Shown here piece by piece: positions 19,301 to 27,246 of a stretch of DNA of 64,000 nt (its first letter is position 1; every line of letters starts with the position of its first letter). A program made the translations under genes and the position numbers. The stretch is from Burkholderiales bacterium (GTDB lineage: Bacteria > Pseudomonadota > Gammaproteobacteria > Burkholderiales > SG8-39), in contig JACZJT010000036.1 of the NCBI GenBank assembly GCA_014860445.1, positions 1 through 64,000 of the forward strand, given 5' to 3'. Below the pieces are notes generated by a model. That model was not told the origin of the DNA. It searched no databases and was given only the letters and a program-made list of their open reading frames with translations.

Positions 19301-19645
19301 CGCCGGCAGGTCCGGTAGCGATGCCGGGTCGTTCACGAGATGGAAAAGCGTGATGAGGGTGTGCGTCTTCCCGCCACCATAGGTCAGGTTCAACTGGCGT
19401 ACCGCTTTGTCGGACTTGCCTGCAAGCCGCCGCACCACGTCCCGCGCGAGATTGCGCAAATTGTAGGTTGGGTACGTAAGGGCAAAGAATTTCGCAGGGT
19501 CTTCGTAAATCGGGCGCTTGCCCTTCTTGAGAATGACCTCATCCAAATCCGCGGCAAACATGCTCAACGACAGTTCGCCCGTCTTCAATTCGTCACGAAG
19601 CTGGACCACTTCGTGCCACGGTTTCCATTTGGATGCGGTCGCCAT
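16325..19645 (-). CDS. DUF499 ATPase of the Hma-like defence operon
   Basis: The start is set at the ATG at 19645 because GGAGA lies eight bases upstream; a TTG two codons earlier is possible. The 1,106-residue protein has the DUF499 N-terminus (WKPWHEVVQLRDELKTGELS, FFALTYPTYNLR). A P-loop follows in NLTYGGGKTHTLITLFHLV (residues about 95-110), with a Walker B-like VAILILLDEVLMYAR near 220. The C-terminal half is a large helical region with a low-complexity alanine/glycine patch near 1,020. It is the third gene after the helicase and the DUF1156 methylase. This trio corresponds to the helicase-methylase-ATPase ('Hma') arrangement reported as an antiphage system; the ATPase's exact job is unknown. 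Confidence 0.85.
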   Translation of the reverse strand: MATASKWKPWHEVVQLRDELKTGELSLSMFAADLDEVILKKGKRPIYEDPAKFFALTYPTYNLRNLARDVVRRLAGKSDKAVRQLNLTYGGGKTHTLITLFHLVNDPASLPDLPAVEEFRTHIDLGDSLPKARVAAISFDKLDLETGMEVADPTGKMARLFHPWSILAWQLAGKKGLEILNGGKGMAERDSAPAENVMSDLLAVPNAEGVAILILLDEVLMYARQKVAGDKGWLIKLQSFFQALTQAAVKTDRCAVVASLLASDISANDSLGLDIVTALKEILKRQEEEMVEPVMKEDVAEILRRRLFKPCDPAEMRTNAITAFKGVCAHDEALKREGAAAEKTFVESYPFHPYLTNILYSNWTGLPRFQRTRGVLRLFAIALRDAAQWDTSPLVATNVFLRKKGERGLSDSLRELAGIANAQATDGQAISWEGILDRELTFAFDIQRDLSAIEHREIEQAVVTTFLHSQPIGQKASLRELRITIASTNPDRIEIEKGLSRWAQDSYWLDDKYTATEGGTLPEDWRLGNKPNLTQIHREKRRQVESDKGVIAVRLDKAIRDVKKLTEGAQTFGVRIHALPEKPADVEDDGKFHFAVLDTDAASESGKPSAAAKRFIDETTSAAKPRVYRNAVILSVPSKDGVEMVRGRIADLLAWEQVESELKDQAKRGSVDAQRMQRLTVELEKAKKLVPDAIRQAWCMMVTVSEANDIQAFKLGVTDESLFVTLKGDPRSRLQETKITAESLLPGGPYDLWKEGETLRRVKDLASAFAQHPHLPKMLNATAIVDTLVDGCVAGDFVLRLKRPDQTVRTWWRSRPDDDALKDTDLEVVLSTSAELAEIPGALLRKGVAPGLWEAKTELPLSEFNAYFAGGKVVQVDRGGYFEGQQVPKASIEVVSVAVEKAVVDGDLWLVSGPTSLFKESIPAGVLTDASLLLPPPEPIVAAAILEGNIPAAWKDNKATVAGMLSQLSSQRGKPVPWYQLQQAVDGALRARLVELDANSASWPCDSSAAAKVLLKAVAGAAAGQGGGAASDNANYNLVAIRAYLQPNELQDLADGLSSILELQAKHGIKLRFNLAVEATADGGLKPEAAAELRKALDDISDAFHG

Positions 19646-19677
19646 AATCAATTCTCCGTTTCGTCAGGCTTCAGAAC

Positions 19678-22600
19678 TCAAACTTCGTCATCGAACGCAA
19701 GGGGGCGAGTTGTGTCGGCCTTGGCGGCTTTTGCACCAAGATGATTACTCAGACTCTCCAGCAGCGCGCGCTCCTCGCTGCCTTGTTCGGACAACTCAAT
19801 AAGGGATTGGATCAAGCGCACGAACAACTCGTGGCGGCGCAGGGCATTCTGATCGACGTAATCGTCCACCTTCCTAACATCCCCATCGCGCCAAAGGTGC
19901 ATAAGGCGATGGACGCGGTCAATTAATGGCACTTCCCGTCCGCCGATCGATTCAAAACCCATTCGCCTTTCGTTTCGCTCCTTCCACGTCCGCAAAACGA
20001 ACTCTCCACCGCTTATCTCCTCTGGAGCGTCATCCACTTCGTCGATTGCTTCTTCACCCTCATCAGGCTGGGGCGTCTTGCTGCCTTTAACCTTCACCAA
20101 GTTCCAAGTTCGTTCGAGTTCCGCATCAGAAATCCCACAACTCACCGCATATAGGATGCACGCGCCGGCTGGCGCTTTCTCGAAACCGAAATCGTTTCGA
20201 TGAAGCAAGTAGTAAGAGGTGACCGAGTCAAGCCGGTCCGTGCCAGACTCAATGTGCAGTACGCGTCCGACAACAAATTCGATGACGATACGCCTTACTG
20301 CATCGAGAAACTCTTTCACGGAAAGAAACTCGTTCGTCGGACTATTTGCCTTCTTCACTGCGGGATGCTTGCTGTACGCCTCCATAGCCGGGCCAGTCGC
20401 CGCCCACACGAAGTCAGGTCCGCGAATCCCCGCATCCCAAAACTCACGTAACTGGGCAGGTATGTTCTCGCGCATTTCGGCCATTACGCGATTGTCCCAA
20501 CCGACCTTCGCCAAGGGATCGCGCTTCCGGCAGACCAGCCAGACGGACGATGCAAGCGCAGCTGAAGACTGGGCCCTCATTCGAGCAGCTTGTTCAGTTT
20601 GAATGGGCCACGATCCATCAACGACGAAGCCCGCACGGATTATTGCCGTAACAAGTGTTGCCCATGCATCAGGATGTTTGTGAGCAAAGACAATTACGAA
20701 CCGTCCACTATCAACGAGCCCCGAATGGCAAACTGCAAAAGCCTTTGCCATCCCATCTTCGTATGCCTTTTTTGATGCTTCTTTGTCACCTTGATGCCGG
20801 CCGGAATCGTCAATTAGTTCACCATCTTCTCGCTCGTGGCTCCATTTTGGAGCTAGCGGGTTGCTAAAAGCTTGATCGACTGTAGATTCCAGACCGTAGA
20901 GAAGGCGGCGCATCCAAACGTAGAAGAAGTCCATCAAATCAGAGTATGGAATGGCGTCATAGTAGGGTGGGTCCGTAATAATCAAGTCATAGACCTTTTG
21001 TCCTATGTCGCCTAAGACGCTCTTATTGACAATTTGGCGATCCGGCATTCCCTGAAATGCTGCGGCAGATGCGGTATCCGATGCCTCGAGCACCGCACCT
21101 AGACACATCTCCCAACCGCCGCGACCAGAACTGATCTGGCATCCTTCACTGAAGTCCCAAGTGAACGGTAGGGCGTATCGTACAAATGTGTGACCAATAG
21201 CTTCCACACTAGTAATCCAAGATATCTGGTTGGATGCAAAATCTAACAATCGGTCAAAACCGCACACTAGCAAGGCAGATATGGCAGTCATCCAATCGCC
21301 ACTCTCGTATGTACTTAAAAGCGGCGATCTAAGATTGCGGACTTCAATGCCTAATGTTCCCAAAGCAACAAGTTGTCGATCGGTGAACAACTTCTTCCAT
21401 TGATCCAAACTGTAAAGGACCACCGTGAACGCGGACCCGCCGCCGTGCCGACTCGACCCGGCGGGAATGGATTCTTCTGGTAAGCCAAAGGGCAATTGAT
21501 CAAATATGTTCTTTACGTCTTCTGGGCCAATCTCAGCGACGGCAAGCTCCTGCGGCGTTGGCAATCGGTATTCCTTTCCATCTGGCCCGTCCACAACTAC
21601 GGCGGTCATTATTTGACCAAGCCTTCCATTCTTGCCTTCGTAGCGAATGTCCTCCGACTTCATTATTGCCGGGCAGCAGGGGCATTGGGCCCCTGCCCGT
21701 GACATCGTGCCGACGCCAAGTTTCTTGTCATGCTCACGTTTCTGCGCCGCATTTCCGCCGCGCTCTGCCACATGGTGTTCAATCGAGAACAACGCGCCGG
21801 TGCCGTCGGCCTTCGGCTCCATCATCAGTCGAATCCGTTTGTTGTCCTTCTTGCACAACCAACGAGTCTTTAACAGGGGGATTGTTGCCCTGCAGTTCTT
21901 GCAGGGCACCATCCGTGCCCAAAGGTATGCCACGGTCGGTTTCGCAACCCAGCGCGGGTTGAACTTGTTGTCTAAGTACTCTGTTGTCAGGTCCGCGTTC
22001 AATTCGCCCACATCGGCCAATCCATCTTTGTTGGGTTCGATCAAGCGCATTGTCTGCGGCTCGAACGGCTGGCCTGGTGCCAGCGGTTGCCAGTCGGCAT
22101 AAGTCGGGTAGAAATGCGCCAGGTTCTTACGCGTTTCCACCAGAACCTTTCGCCCCCAGGCTCGGACATGCCAAGCAAGATCTGCTTCAAGCGAGACGCC
22201 GGCATTCGCTGCTGCGCCCTCGAAATCCATTTCGTCCTGCTGCTGCTCCCCAGCCCGTGCGCCATGCCCCAGCGCGTCCAGCGTGTTGCTCAGCTTGGCC
22301 CCCTTAAGTCCCTTTACCTTCTTCAGGAACTCCTCCATGAACTCCCGATCGCGCAGAATGAATTCGGGGAGTGTGCGGGTCTGCCCAGCCAGCTTCTGTG
22401 GGTATTCCAGGGTGCATTTCAAAATGAACCAAGCCACCGGATTCAAATCGGCGGCGGTTACCTCGCATCCGAGCCGCATTGCCTCCAGCGGGATCGCGCC
22501 GCCACCGGCAAACGGATCGAGCACCTTTGGTGGCTTGCCGCCATTCGCTTTCCGGATTTCTTCGCGAAACCAGTCGAGCGTCGCCTTGTTCTCTATCTCC

Positions 22601-22896
22601 CGTTTCCAGCGCAGGACGCCTCCCTCTGTGATCTCTTTGATCCGGCCTTCCTTGTCGGCCTCCATCTTCAGCGTGCCACCAATTTTTTCGCACAGATCCT
22701 TGCGTGCCTCAGGCGTGCCGGGATCAGGCAGCAGGGTGGCAAGCAACGCCGCGCGCGACGCAGCCAAAGGCCGCCGCGCGGGCCAGATGTGCAATGTAGA
22801 AATATGTCCATGTCGCACGTTCTTTTCGTGGACGGAATCAATGGAGGCCTGCCGCAGAGGGAAGGCATGTTCAATCAAGCGCGAGTAATCGCTCAT
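19678..22896 (-). CDS. DUF1156 DNA methyltransferase of the Hma-like operon
   Basis: The N-terminus (SRLIEHAFPLRQASIDSVHE, HGHISTLHIWPARRPLAASR) is the DUF1156 signature. The SAM-binding motif follows in VLDPFAGGGAIPLEAMRLGC near residue 145. The catalytic motif IV is DPPYYDAIPYSDLMDFFYVW near residue 640, which predicts an amino-methyltransferase (N6-adenine or N4-cytosine). A zinc-binding pair may be formed by MVPCKNC and AQCPCCPAIM. The length of 1,072 residues is usual for the family. It lies 16 bases after the helicase stop and 32 bases before the DUF499 start. It presumably marks host DNA so that the helicase/ATPase partners act on unmodified DNA (inference). Confidence 0.9.
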   Translation of the reverse strand: MSDYSRLIEHAFPLRQASIDSVHEKNVRHGHISTLHIWPARRPLAASRAALLATLLPDPGTPEARKDLCEKIGGTLKMEADKEGRIKEITEGGVLRWKREIENKATLDWFREEIRKANGGKPPKVLDPFAGGGAIPLEAMRLGCEVTAADLNPVAWFILKCTLEYPQKLAGQTRTLPEFILRDREFMEEFLKKVKGLKGAKLSNTLDALGHGARAGEQQQDEMDFEGAAANAGVSLEADLAWHVRAWGRKVLVETRKNLAHFYPTYADWQPLAPGQPFEPQTMRLIEPNKDGLADVGELNADLTTEYLDNKFNPRWVAKPTVAYLWARMVPCKNCRATIPLLKTRWLCKKDNKRIRLMMEPKADGTGALFSIEHHVAERGGNAAQKREHDKKLGVGTMSRAGAQCPCCPAIMKSEDIRYEGKNGRLGQIMTAVVVDGPDGKEYRLPTPQELAVAEIGPEDVKNIFDQLPFGLPEESIPAGSSRHGGGSAFTVVLYSLDQWKKLFTDRQLVALGTLGIEVRNLRSPLLSTYESGDWMTAISALLVCGFDRLLDFASNQISWITSVEAIGHTFVRYALPFTWDFSEGCQISSGRGGWEMCLGAVLEASDTASAAAFQGMPDRQIVNKSVLGDIGQKVYDLIITDPPYYDAIPYSDLMDFFYVWMRRLLYGLESTVDQAFSNPLAPKWSHEREDGELIDDSGRHQGDKEASKKAYEDGMAKAFAVCHSGLVDSGRFVIVFAHKHPDAWATLVTAIIRAGFVVDGSWPIQTEQAARMRAQSSAALASSVWLVCRKRDPLAKVGWDNRVMAEMRENIPAQLREFWDAGIRGPDFVWAATGPAMEAYSKHPAVKKANSPTNEFLSVKEFLDAVRRIVIEFVVGRVLHIESGTDRLDSVTSYYLLHRNDFGFEKAPAGACILYAVSCGISDAELERTWNLVKVKGSKTPQPDEGEEAIDEVDDAPEEISGGEFVLRTWKERNERRMGFESIGGREVPLIDRVHRLMHLWRDGDVRKVDDYVDQNALRRHELFVRLIQSLIELSEQGSEERALLESLSNHLGAKAAKADTTRPLAFDDEV

Positions 22897-22912
22897 GGAT
22901 GAGGTTCTTTAT

Positions 22913-25900
22913 TTAAGCCAAAGCCAATTGTTCGCCGGCGGCCAATATGTCCGCTGCGTTGAGTTCAAAGCCGGCAGCCTTCTCGACAAGCTTCCGGAAC
23001 GGGTCTTGCACCGCCACCAGTCGGGGCGAAGCGGATGCACAGTCGAAAACCACGTAGAGCCAGTATTCCTCCCGGCGATTAGCTGCTGCGGCCCATTCAT
23101 TGGTGCTGATATGAATGTTCCCCTGCCGGGCACGGCCTTTTATCTCAATGCACCGGCGCACGCTTTCGGATCTATGGCTCAGGACATCAAACCCTGGATG
23201 CGGGGTGTTCAGTCCCGCCTGCAGTGATAATTCCGGCGTGTGCACATCGTGCACACGGGCGCCCAGCGCCCGCTCGTGCGCCATCACCAGTTCCATCGCC
23301 ACGCGCTCGACTTCGGCGTCATAACGCATGCTCTCTTCGTCACTTGCCGCTGGCCGCACCAGCACATGCGCCAGAAACTCCACTGGCCCAACGCCAATTA
23401 ACGCTGGTTCCCGCAACACGGTTTGCTCCGCATCCTGAGAGCGCATTTCCCAAGCCCGTTGCAAATCCCGAATGCGCGCAATCTCGCGTTCAGCCAAAGG
23501 ATGTCCGTCCCGCCGCCGTTTGCTCCACACCGAGCGTGCTTCGACGAGTTCCTTCTGTTCGTAGAAGAACCCCTGTCGCAAAAACTCAATACGAGACGCC
23601 AGGTCTGCGTTCAAACGGTCGCGGTGTTTCTGTGCGAAGTCCTTGGCGACGGAGGCCACCATGAATGCTCGCGCCTCCTCGATACGCCCTTGTGCCGATA
23701 TCGCGAGACGCTGTGCGTCCAGAGGCATTCCTCCCTTGCGTGGCTCAAGCAAGAGGAACTCCTCGATAGGACGCACCGTCATTGTCCCGTCCTCCTGTTG
23801 CCGTACGGCAATGAGCGATTGCTCAAGGATTTCGTCCGTTGCCAGTGCCGCCAGCGAGGGATCTGCTCGGCGGACAATCGCCACGGACGCCAAGTGCAGC
23901 AGGTAAGAACTCGACGACGATGGGTCAACCACGACCGCGCCGCGCATGGCTTGTGGCGACGCCGCCATATTTACCAACTCGCGCAGATGATCGAACACCG
24001 GTTCACCGGGGTGAACCCACACCGGGCCATTCTCTCCCCGAGGTGGCCTGGAAAAAGTGATGTCGAAATGGTTGCGGCCCTTTGCTTCGAGCAGCGGCAG
24101 GAACGGGTCAAGTGCTCGCGGCCGTGTCGGCGCAAGGCGGAAGCGATTCTCCTCAAGCGGTGTCAGCCGCAAATGCAACAGTGGCGAGGCGTCCTGGGCG
24201 AACTGCCGCACGTAACCCGGTAGCAGCTGCGAATAAACCTCGGACGCCATCTGCTCCCTTAATGCTGGTAGCCGTTTCGCCACATCCCCGCCGCCGCCGT
24301 AAAGCTGACGTTCCCGCTCTGCAATCGCCGCAACCTGTTCCTTAGTTAGTTGGCCTCCCAGGTCCAGCGCCAACTGCTCCATGTCCTCGCCTTCCAGCGA
24401 GCGGCGCATGTAGTCGCTGATGCTCTTGCCTTCGAAGACACGACCGATGACGTCATACACTTTCTCGGATTTCAGCTCCTTGCGGATCAGCTCCAGCTTG
24501 TCCAGGAGGATCTTCACCACCTTGCCTTCGCGTGTCTTGCCCGCGATCAGATTCACAATGAAAACTTCTGAATGTTTCTGTCCGTAGCGGTGAATGCGCC
24601 CCATGCGCTGCTCTAGCCGGGCCGGATTCCACGGCACGTCATAATTTGCCATCACCCAGCAGAACTGGAGGTTGATACCCTCACCGGCGGCATCCGTGCA
24701 CACCATGATGCGTGCGCCACCTTCTTCAATTGGCTTTTTGAAGAACGCGACCTGGTCGCCCCGCTCGAGGTAATTCATACCGCCGTGAATGCTCGCTACC
24801 TGACCGGTAAACCCAAGACCGTCCAGCCGGCTCTTCAAGTAGGTCAAGGTGTCCCGGTGCTCAGTGAAGACAAGCAGCTTCTCGTTGCGAAACCGCTTGT
24901 CTTCGATAATTCCGCGCAGCCGCTCGAATTTCGACTCGTGGCCAAGCTCCTGAACCTTGCGCGCGAGCGATAGCAGGTTCGACACGTACTCCTTCTCGAT
25001 CTCCAAATCTGCGATCGTCGTAGCCACGAAGCTTCCGAGAATCTCTTCTTCTGAACGCTCGTTCTCCTCAACACCTTCGCCTCCGCCTTCTTCATCGGCG
25101 GTGTGCGCGTCGAAAGGATCATTATCGTCACGCAGCTGCGCTGCCTGCTTGGCGAGTTTTACCAAATCTATTTTGCCGGACACCACGTCCTCAATTACTG
25201 TGTCCAATCTCTGAACGCGACGTTCCAGCGAACGGAGTAACGCATACGTGGAACTCGCCATTCGGCGCTGGAAAACACCAAGTACAAGCCGCGCGGCGGT
25301 CTTATTCAGCAGCTTGGCACGGTTGTAAATGTGTCGCAGATACTCCGTTGTCTGGTCGTAAAGCGCCTGTTCACTGACCGGACCTTGCGTCAAATCGTAG
25401 GAGAAGGTGTCCGCGTTGCGTTTCGGGTAGAGGGGCTTCCCGTCAAACGTCACCATTTCTTCCTTGGTGCGACGGATAAAGAACCGTTCACGGTTCGCAC
25501 GCGGCATCGCTTGAAACGCGTCAATCGTGCTGAAGGTTTGAGGGTCGAGCAGCTTCCACAGTGCGAAGAACGGATAATCCTTCCCCATGTGTGGCGTTGC
25601 GGTCAGTAGCAACAAATGCCTCGCGTTCCATCCGAGATTCCATTCCGATTTGCGGTTTGGCACACCAGCGAGGGCCTCTGCCAACTCATACCGCGCCGAA
25701 CGCCTGACTGTGAGGTCTGCGTCCTGTCGTGCCGATAGCTTGTGCGCCTCGTCGAACACGACCAGGTCGTATGGCAGTACGCCGGCTTCAGTCAACCGGA
25801 GAAAAGCCCGCTCGCCGCGAAGCGTGTCAACCGAGCAGATAACCCGATCGGCATTCGGGCCGATGGAGAATGGGTTGGTGTTTCGAGTGGAAAGGTCAAT

Positions 25901-26485
25901 CCCCGTTACGACGGCGAACTCCATTCCGAACAACTCGCGCAGCTCGTTTTGCCAGTTTCCGACCAGCCCGGCCGGCGGAACAATGAGGATTCGCTGAATC
26001 AGGCGCCGGGCGAGCATCTCGCGGATGTATAGCCCCGTCATGATTGTCTTGCCCGCGCCGGCGTCGTCAGCCAAAAGGAAGCGAAGCCGCGGCTGCTTGA
26101 GCATGTGCTCGTAAACCGCAATTCGCTGGTGCGGCAGGGGATCAATCTTGGAAACCTCGGTCGCGAAAGCGGGGTTAGCCAAGTGCCCATACGCTAGGCG
26201 CTCGCCTTCGACCATCGCTCGGACTGCCAGACCGTCCCCAAGGAAATCGACGGCACTGGGTATGTCCGGCTTGCTTAACCCTCCGGTCGACCTGGATTGC
26301 TTTTCCGCGATCTCAAGGAATTTTTCCCACAGCGTCGCTGAGGGCTCAACTCGGCCTTTTTCCCAGCGGGAAATCGTGACGTTTGTTACGGCAAGCTGTT
26401 TTGCCAGCTCGGCCTGCGTCCAACCACGTGCGAGGCGCGCGGCCCGAACGACATTTGCGTAATTATTTGGAACGGATTTGTTCAT
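22913..26485 (-). CDS. SNF2-type helicase with N-terminal HTH and C-terminal DUF3883
   Basis: The start at 26485 removes six residues of the longest frame and lies just after a promoter-like region. Residues about 8-65 form an Xre-type helix-turn-helix (ARLARGWTQAELAKQLAVTN, ISRWEKGRVEPS). The helicase core follows: LADDAGAGKTIMTGLYIREM (motif I), VVFDEAHKLSAR (II), LLTATPHMGKD (III), CTDAAGEGINLQF (V) and EQRMGRIHRYGQKHS (VI). An acidic insert lies near 480. The end carries DUF3883 (PGFDVLSHRSESVRRCIEIKG), a nuclease-like fold with the E-x-K pair in IEIKG. It is first in the Hma-like operon. The fused HTH may let the helicase regulate its own promoter, where a perfect palindrome is present. 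Confidence 0.88.
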   Translation of the reverse strand: MNKSVPNNYANVVRAARLARGWTQAELAKQLAVTNVTISRWEKGRVEPSATLWEKFLEIAEKQSRSTGGLSKPDIPSAVDFLGDGLAVRAMVEGERLAYGHLANPAFATEVSKIDPLPHQRIAVYEHMLKQPRLRFLLADDAGAGKTIMTGLYIREMLARRLIQRILIVPPAGLVGNWQNELRELFGMEFAVVTGIDLSTRNTNPFSIGPNADRVICSVDTLRGERAFLRLTEAGVLPYDLVVFDEAHKLSARQDADLTVRRSARYELAEALAGVPNRKSEWNLGWNARHLLLLTATPHMGKDYPFFALWKLLDPQTFSTIDAFQAMPRANRERFFIRRTKEEMVTFDGKPLYPKRNADTFSYDLTQGPVSEQALYDQTTEYLRHIYNRAKLLNKTAARLVLGVFQRRMASSTYALLRSLERRVQRLDTVIEDVVSGKIDLVKLAKQAAQLRDDNDPFDAHTADEEGGGEGVEENERSEEEILGSFVATTIADLEIEKEYVSNLLSLARKVQELGHESKFERLRGIIEDKRFRNEKLLVFTEHRDTLTYLKSRLDGLGFTGQVASIHGGMNYLERGDQVAFFKKPIEEGGARIMVCTDAAGEGINLQFCWVMANYDVPWNPARLEQRMGRIHRYGQKHSEVFIVNLIAGKTREGKVVKILLDKLELIRKELKSEKVYDVIGRVFEGKSISDYMRRSLEGEDMEQLALDLGGQLTKEQVAAIAERERQLYGGGGDVAKRLPALREQMASEVYSQLLPGYVRQFAQDASPLLHLRLTPLEENRFRLAPTRPRALDPFLPLLEAKGRNHFDITFSRPPRGENGPVWVHPGEPVFDHLRELVNMAASPQAMRGAVVVDPSSSSSYLLHLASVAIVRRADPSLAALATDEILEQSLIAVRQQEDGTMTVRPIEEFLLLEPRKGGMPLDAQRLAISAQGRIEEARAFMVASVAKDFAQKHRDRLNADLASRIEFLRQGFFYEQKELVEARSVWSKRRRDGHPLAEREIARIRDLQRAWEMRSQDAEQTVLREPALIGVGPVEFLAHVLVRPAASDEESMRYDAEVERVAMELVMAHERALGARVHDVHTPELSLQAGLNTPHPGFDVLSHRSESVRRCIEIKGRARQGNIHISTNEWAAAANRREEYWLYVVFDCASASPRLVAVQDPFRKLVEKAAGFELNAADILAAGEQLALA

Positions 26486-26523
26486 GGCGCTCAACTTTAA
26501 CACGTGTTAAAATTGATTGTCAA
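26486..26523 (-). promoter_or_regulatory. Promoter and palindromic operator of the Hma-like operon
   Basis: On the minus strand a TTGACA box (26523-26518) is followed after 17 bases by TTAAAG (26500-26495). A perfect 16-bp palindrome TTTAACACGTGTTAAA (26496-26511) covers the spacer and most of the -10 box. The ATG of the helicase is only nine bases beyond the -10, so the transcript would be nearly leaderless. The palindrome is a natural binding site for the HTH domain at the start of the helicase. The boxes are read by eye and the -10 is a weak match. Confidence 0.5.
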
Positions 26524-26647
26524 TGAGCACAGGGCATTCAATGAATGCACCGAATCTCTTGATCCGGTAAGCGTGAAATCCCTAGTCGCGACACGCAGTT
26601 ACATTGGCGCCAATTCGAGGCTACGACTTGATTCTCTGGAGCACAAC

Positions 26648-27157
26648 ATGACCGGAAGCCGTTGGGATGATCCAGGGGTACCGCACAAGGGGTGGCAGTG
26701 CGTGGACGTCGTCGACTTGCGCCCGGATGGTGGGCCGGCTGAGGAAACTGATTACGCCACATGTGAGATGTGCGGGCACGAAAGGATCCGCTACGTCCAC
26801 ATCATGGAGCACCCCGACCAAGACGATCAGCTCAGGGTCGGATGTGTCTGCGCGGAAAAGATGAGTGACGATTACGAGGGGCCTAAGCGGCGCGAGGCAC
26901 GACTGCGCAACCGCGCAGCCCGACGCTCCCGCTGGCTGCATCGCAAATGGCGGGTTTCCGCTAAGGGAAACAGCTTCCTGAACCTCGATGGCTACAACCT
27001 AGTGGTGTACCCGACGAAGAGCATCCGCTGGGGCTACAAGATTGGCGATCGGTTCGGGCCGAAAACATACGCGACCTCCAACGAAGCCAAGCTGGCGCTG
27101 TTCGATGACTTCTGGGCGCAGACGCAGGACAACGAGACTTTGTGGACCACCGACTGA
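26648..27157 (+). CDS. Conserved zinc-cluster protein, unknown function
   Basis: The ATG at 26648 has GGAG upstream and gives a 169-residue protein; the frame is open to 26504 without a better start. A zinc-binding cluster is visible near residues 36-70: CEMCGHERIRYVHIMEHP, then RVGCVCAEKM. A basic patch follows (RREARLRNRAARRSRW), then a compact aromatic C-terminal region (GYNLVVYPTKSIRWGYKIGD). I recognise the cluster style from uncharacterised plasmid and ICE proteins but cannot name a function. It is divergent from the helicase operon and about 90 bases before the next plus-strand gene, with which it may form a pair. Confidence 0.75.
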   Translation: MTGSRWDDPGVPHKGWQCVDVVDLRPDGGPAEETDYATCEMCGHERIRYVHIMEHPDQDDQLRVGCVCAEKMSDDYEGPKRREARLRNRAARRSRWLHRKWRVSAKGNSFLNLDGYNLVVYPTKSIRWGYKIGDRFGPKTYATSNEAKLALFDDFWAQTQDNETLWTTD

Positions 27158-27246
27158 AAAATTGGACGCCGAGAGCCATGCCTAGCCAACACTAGCGATA
27201 GGCTCAATCTCCTTTAGCCCCCTTCGACGAAAGATGAGCTCCTTGC

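Noticed and set aside
22087-24223. Several plus-strand frames opposite the methylase and helicase
   Set aside because: No ribosome sites and cysteine/arginine-rich translations; the minus-strand genes carry clear motifs.
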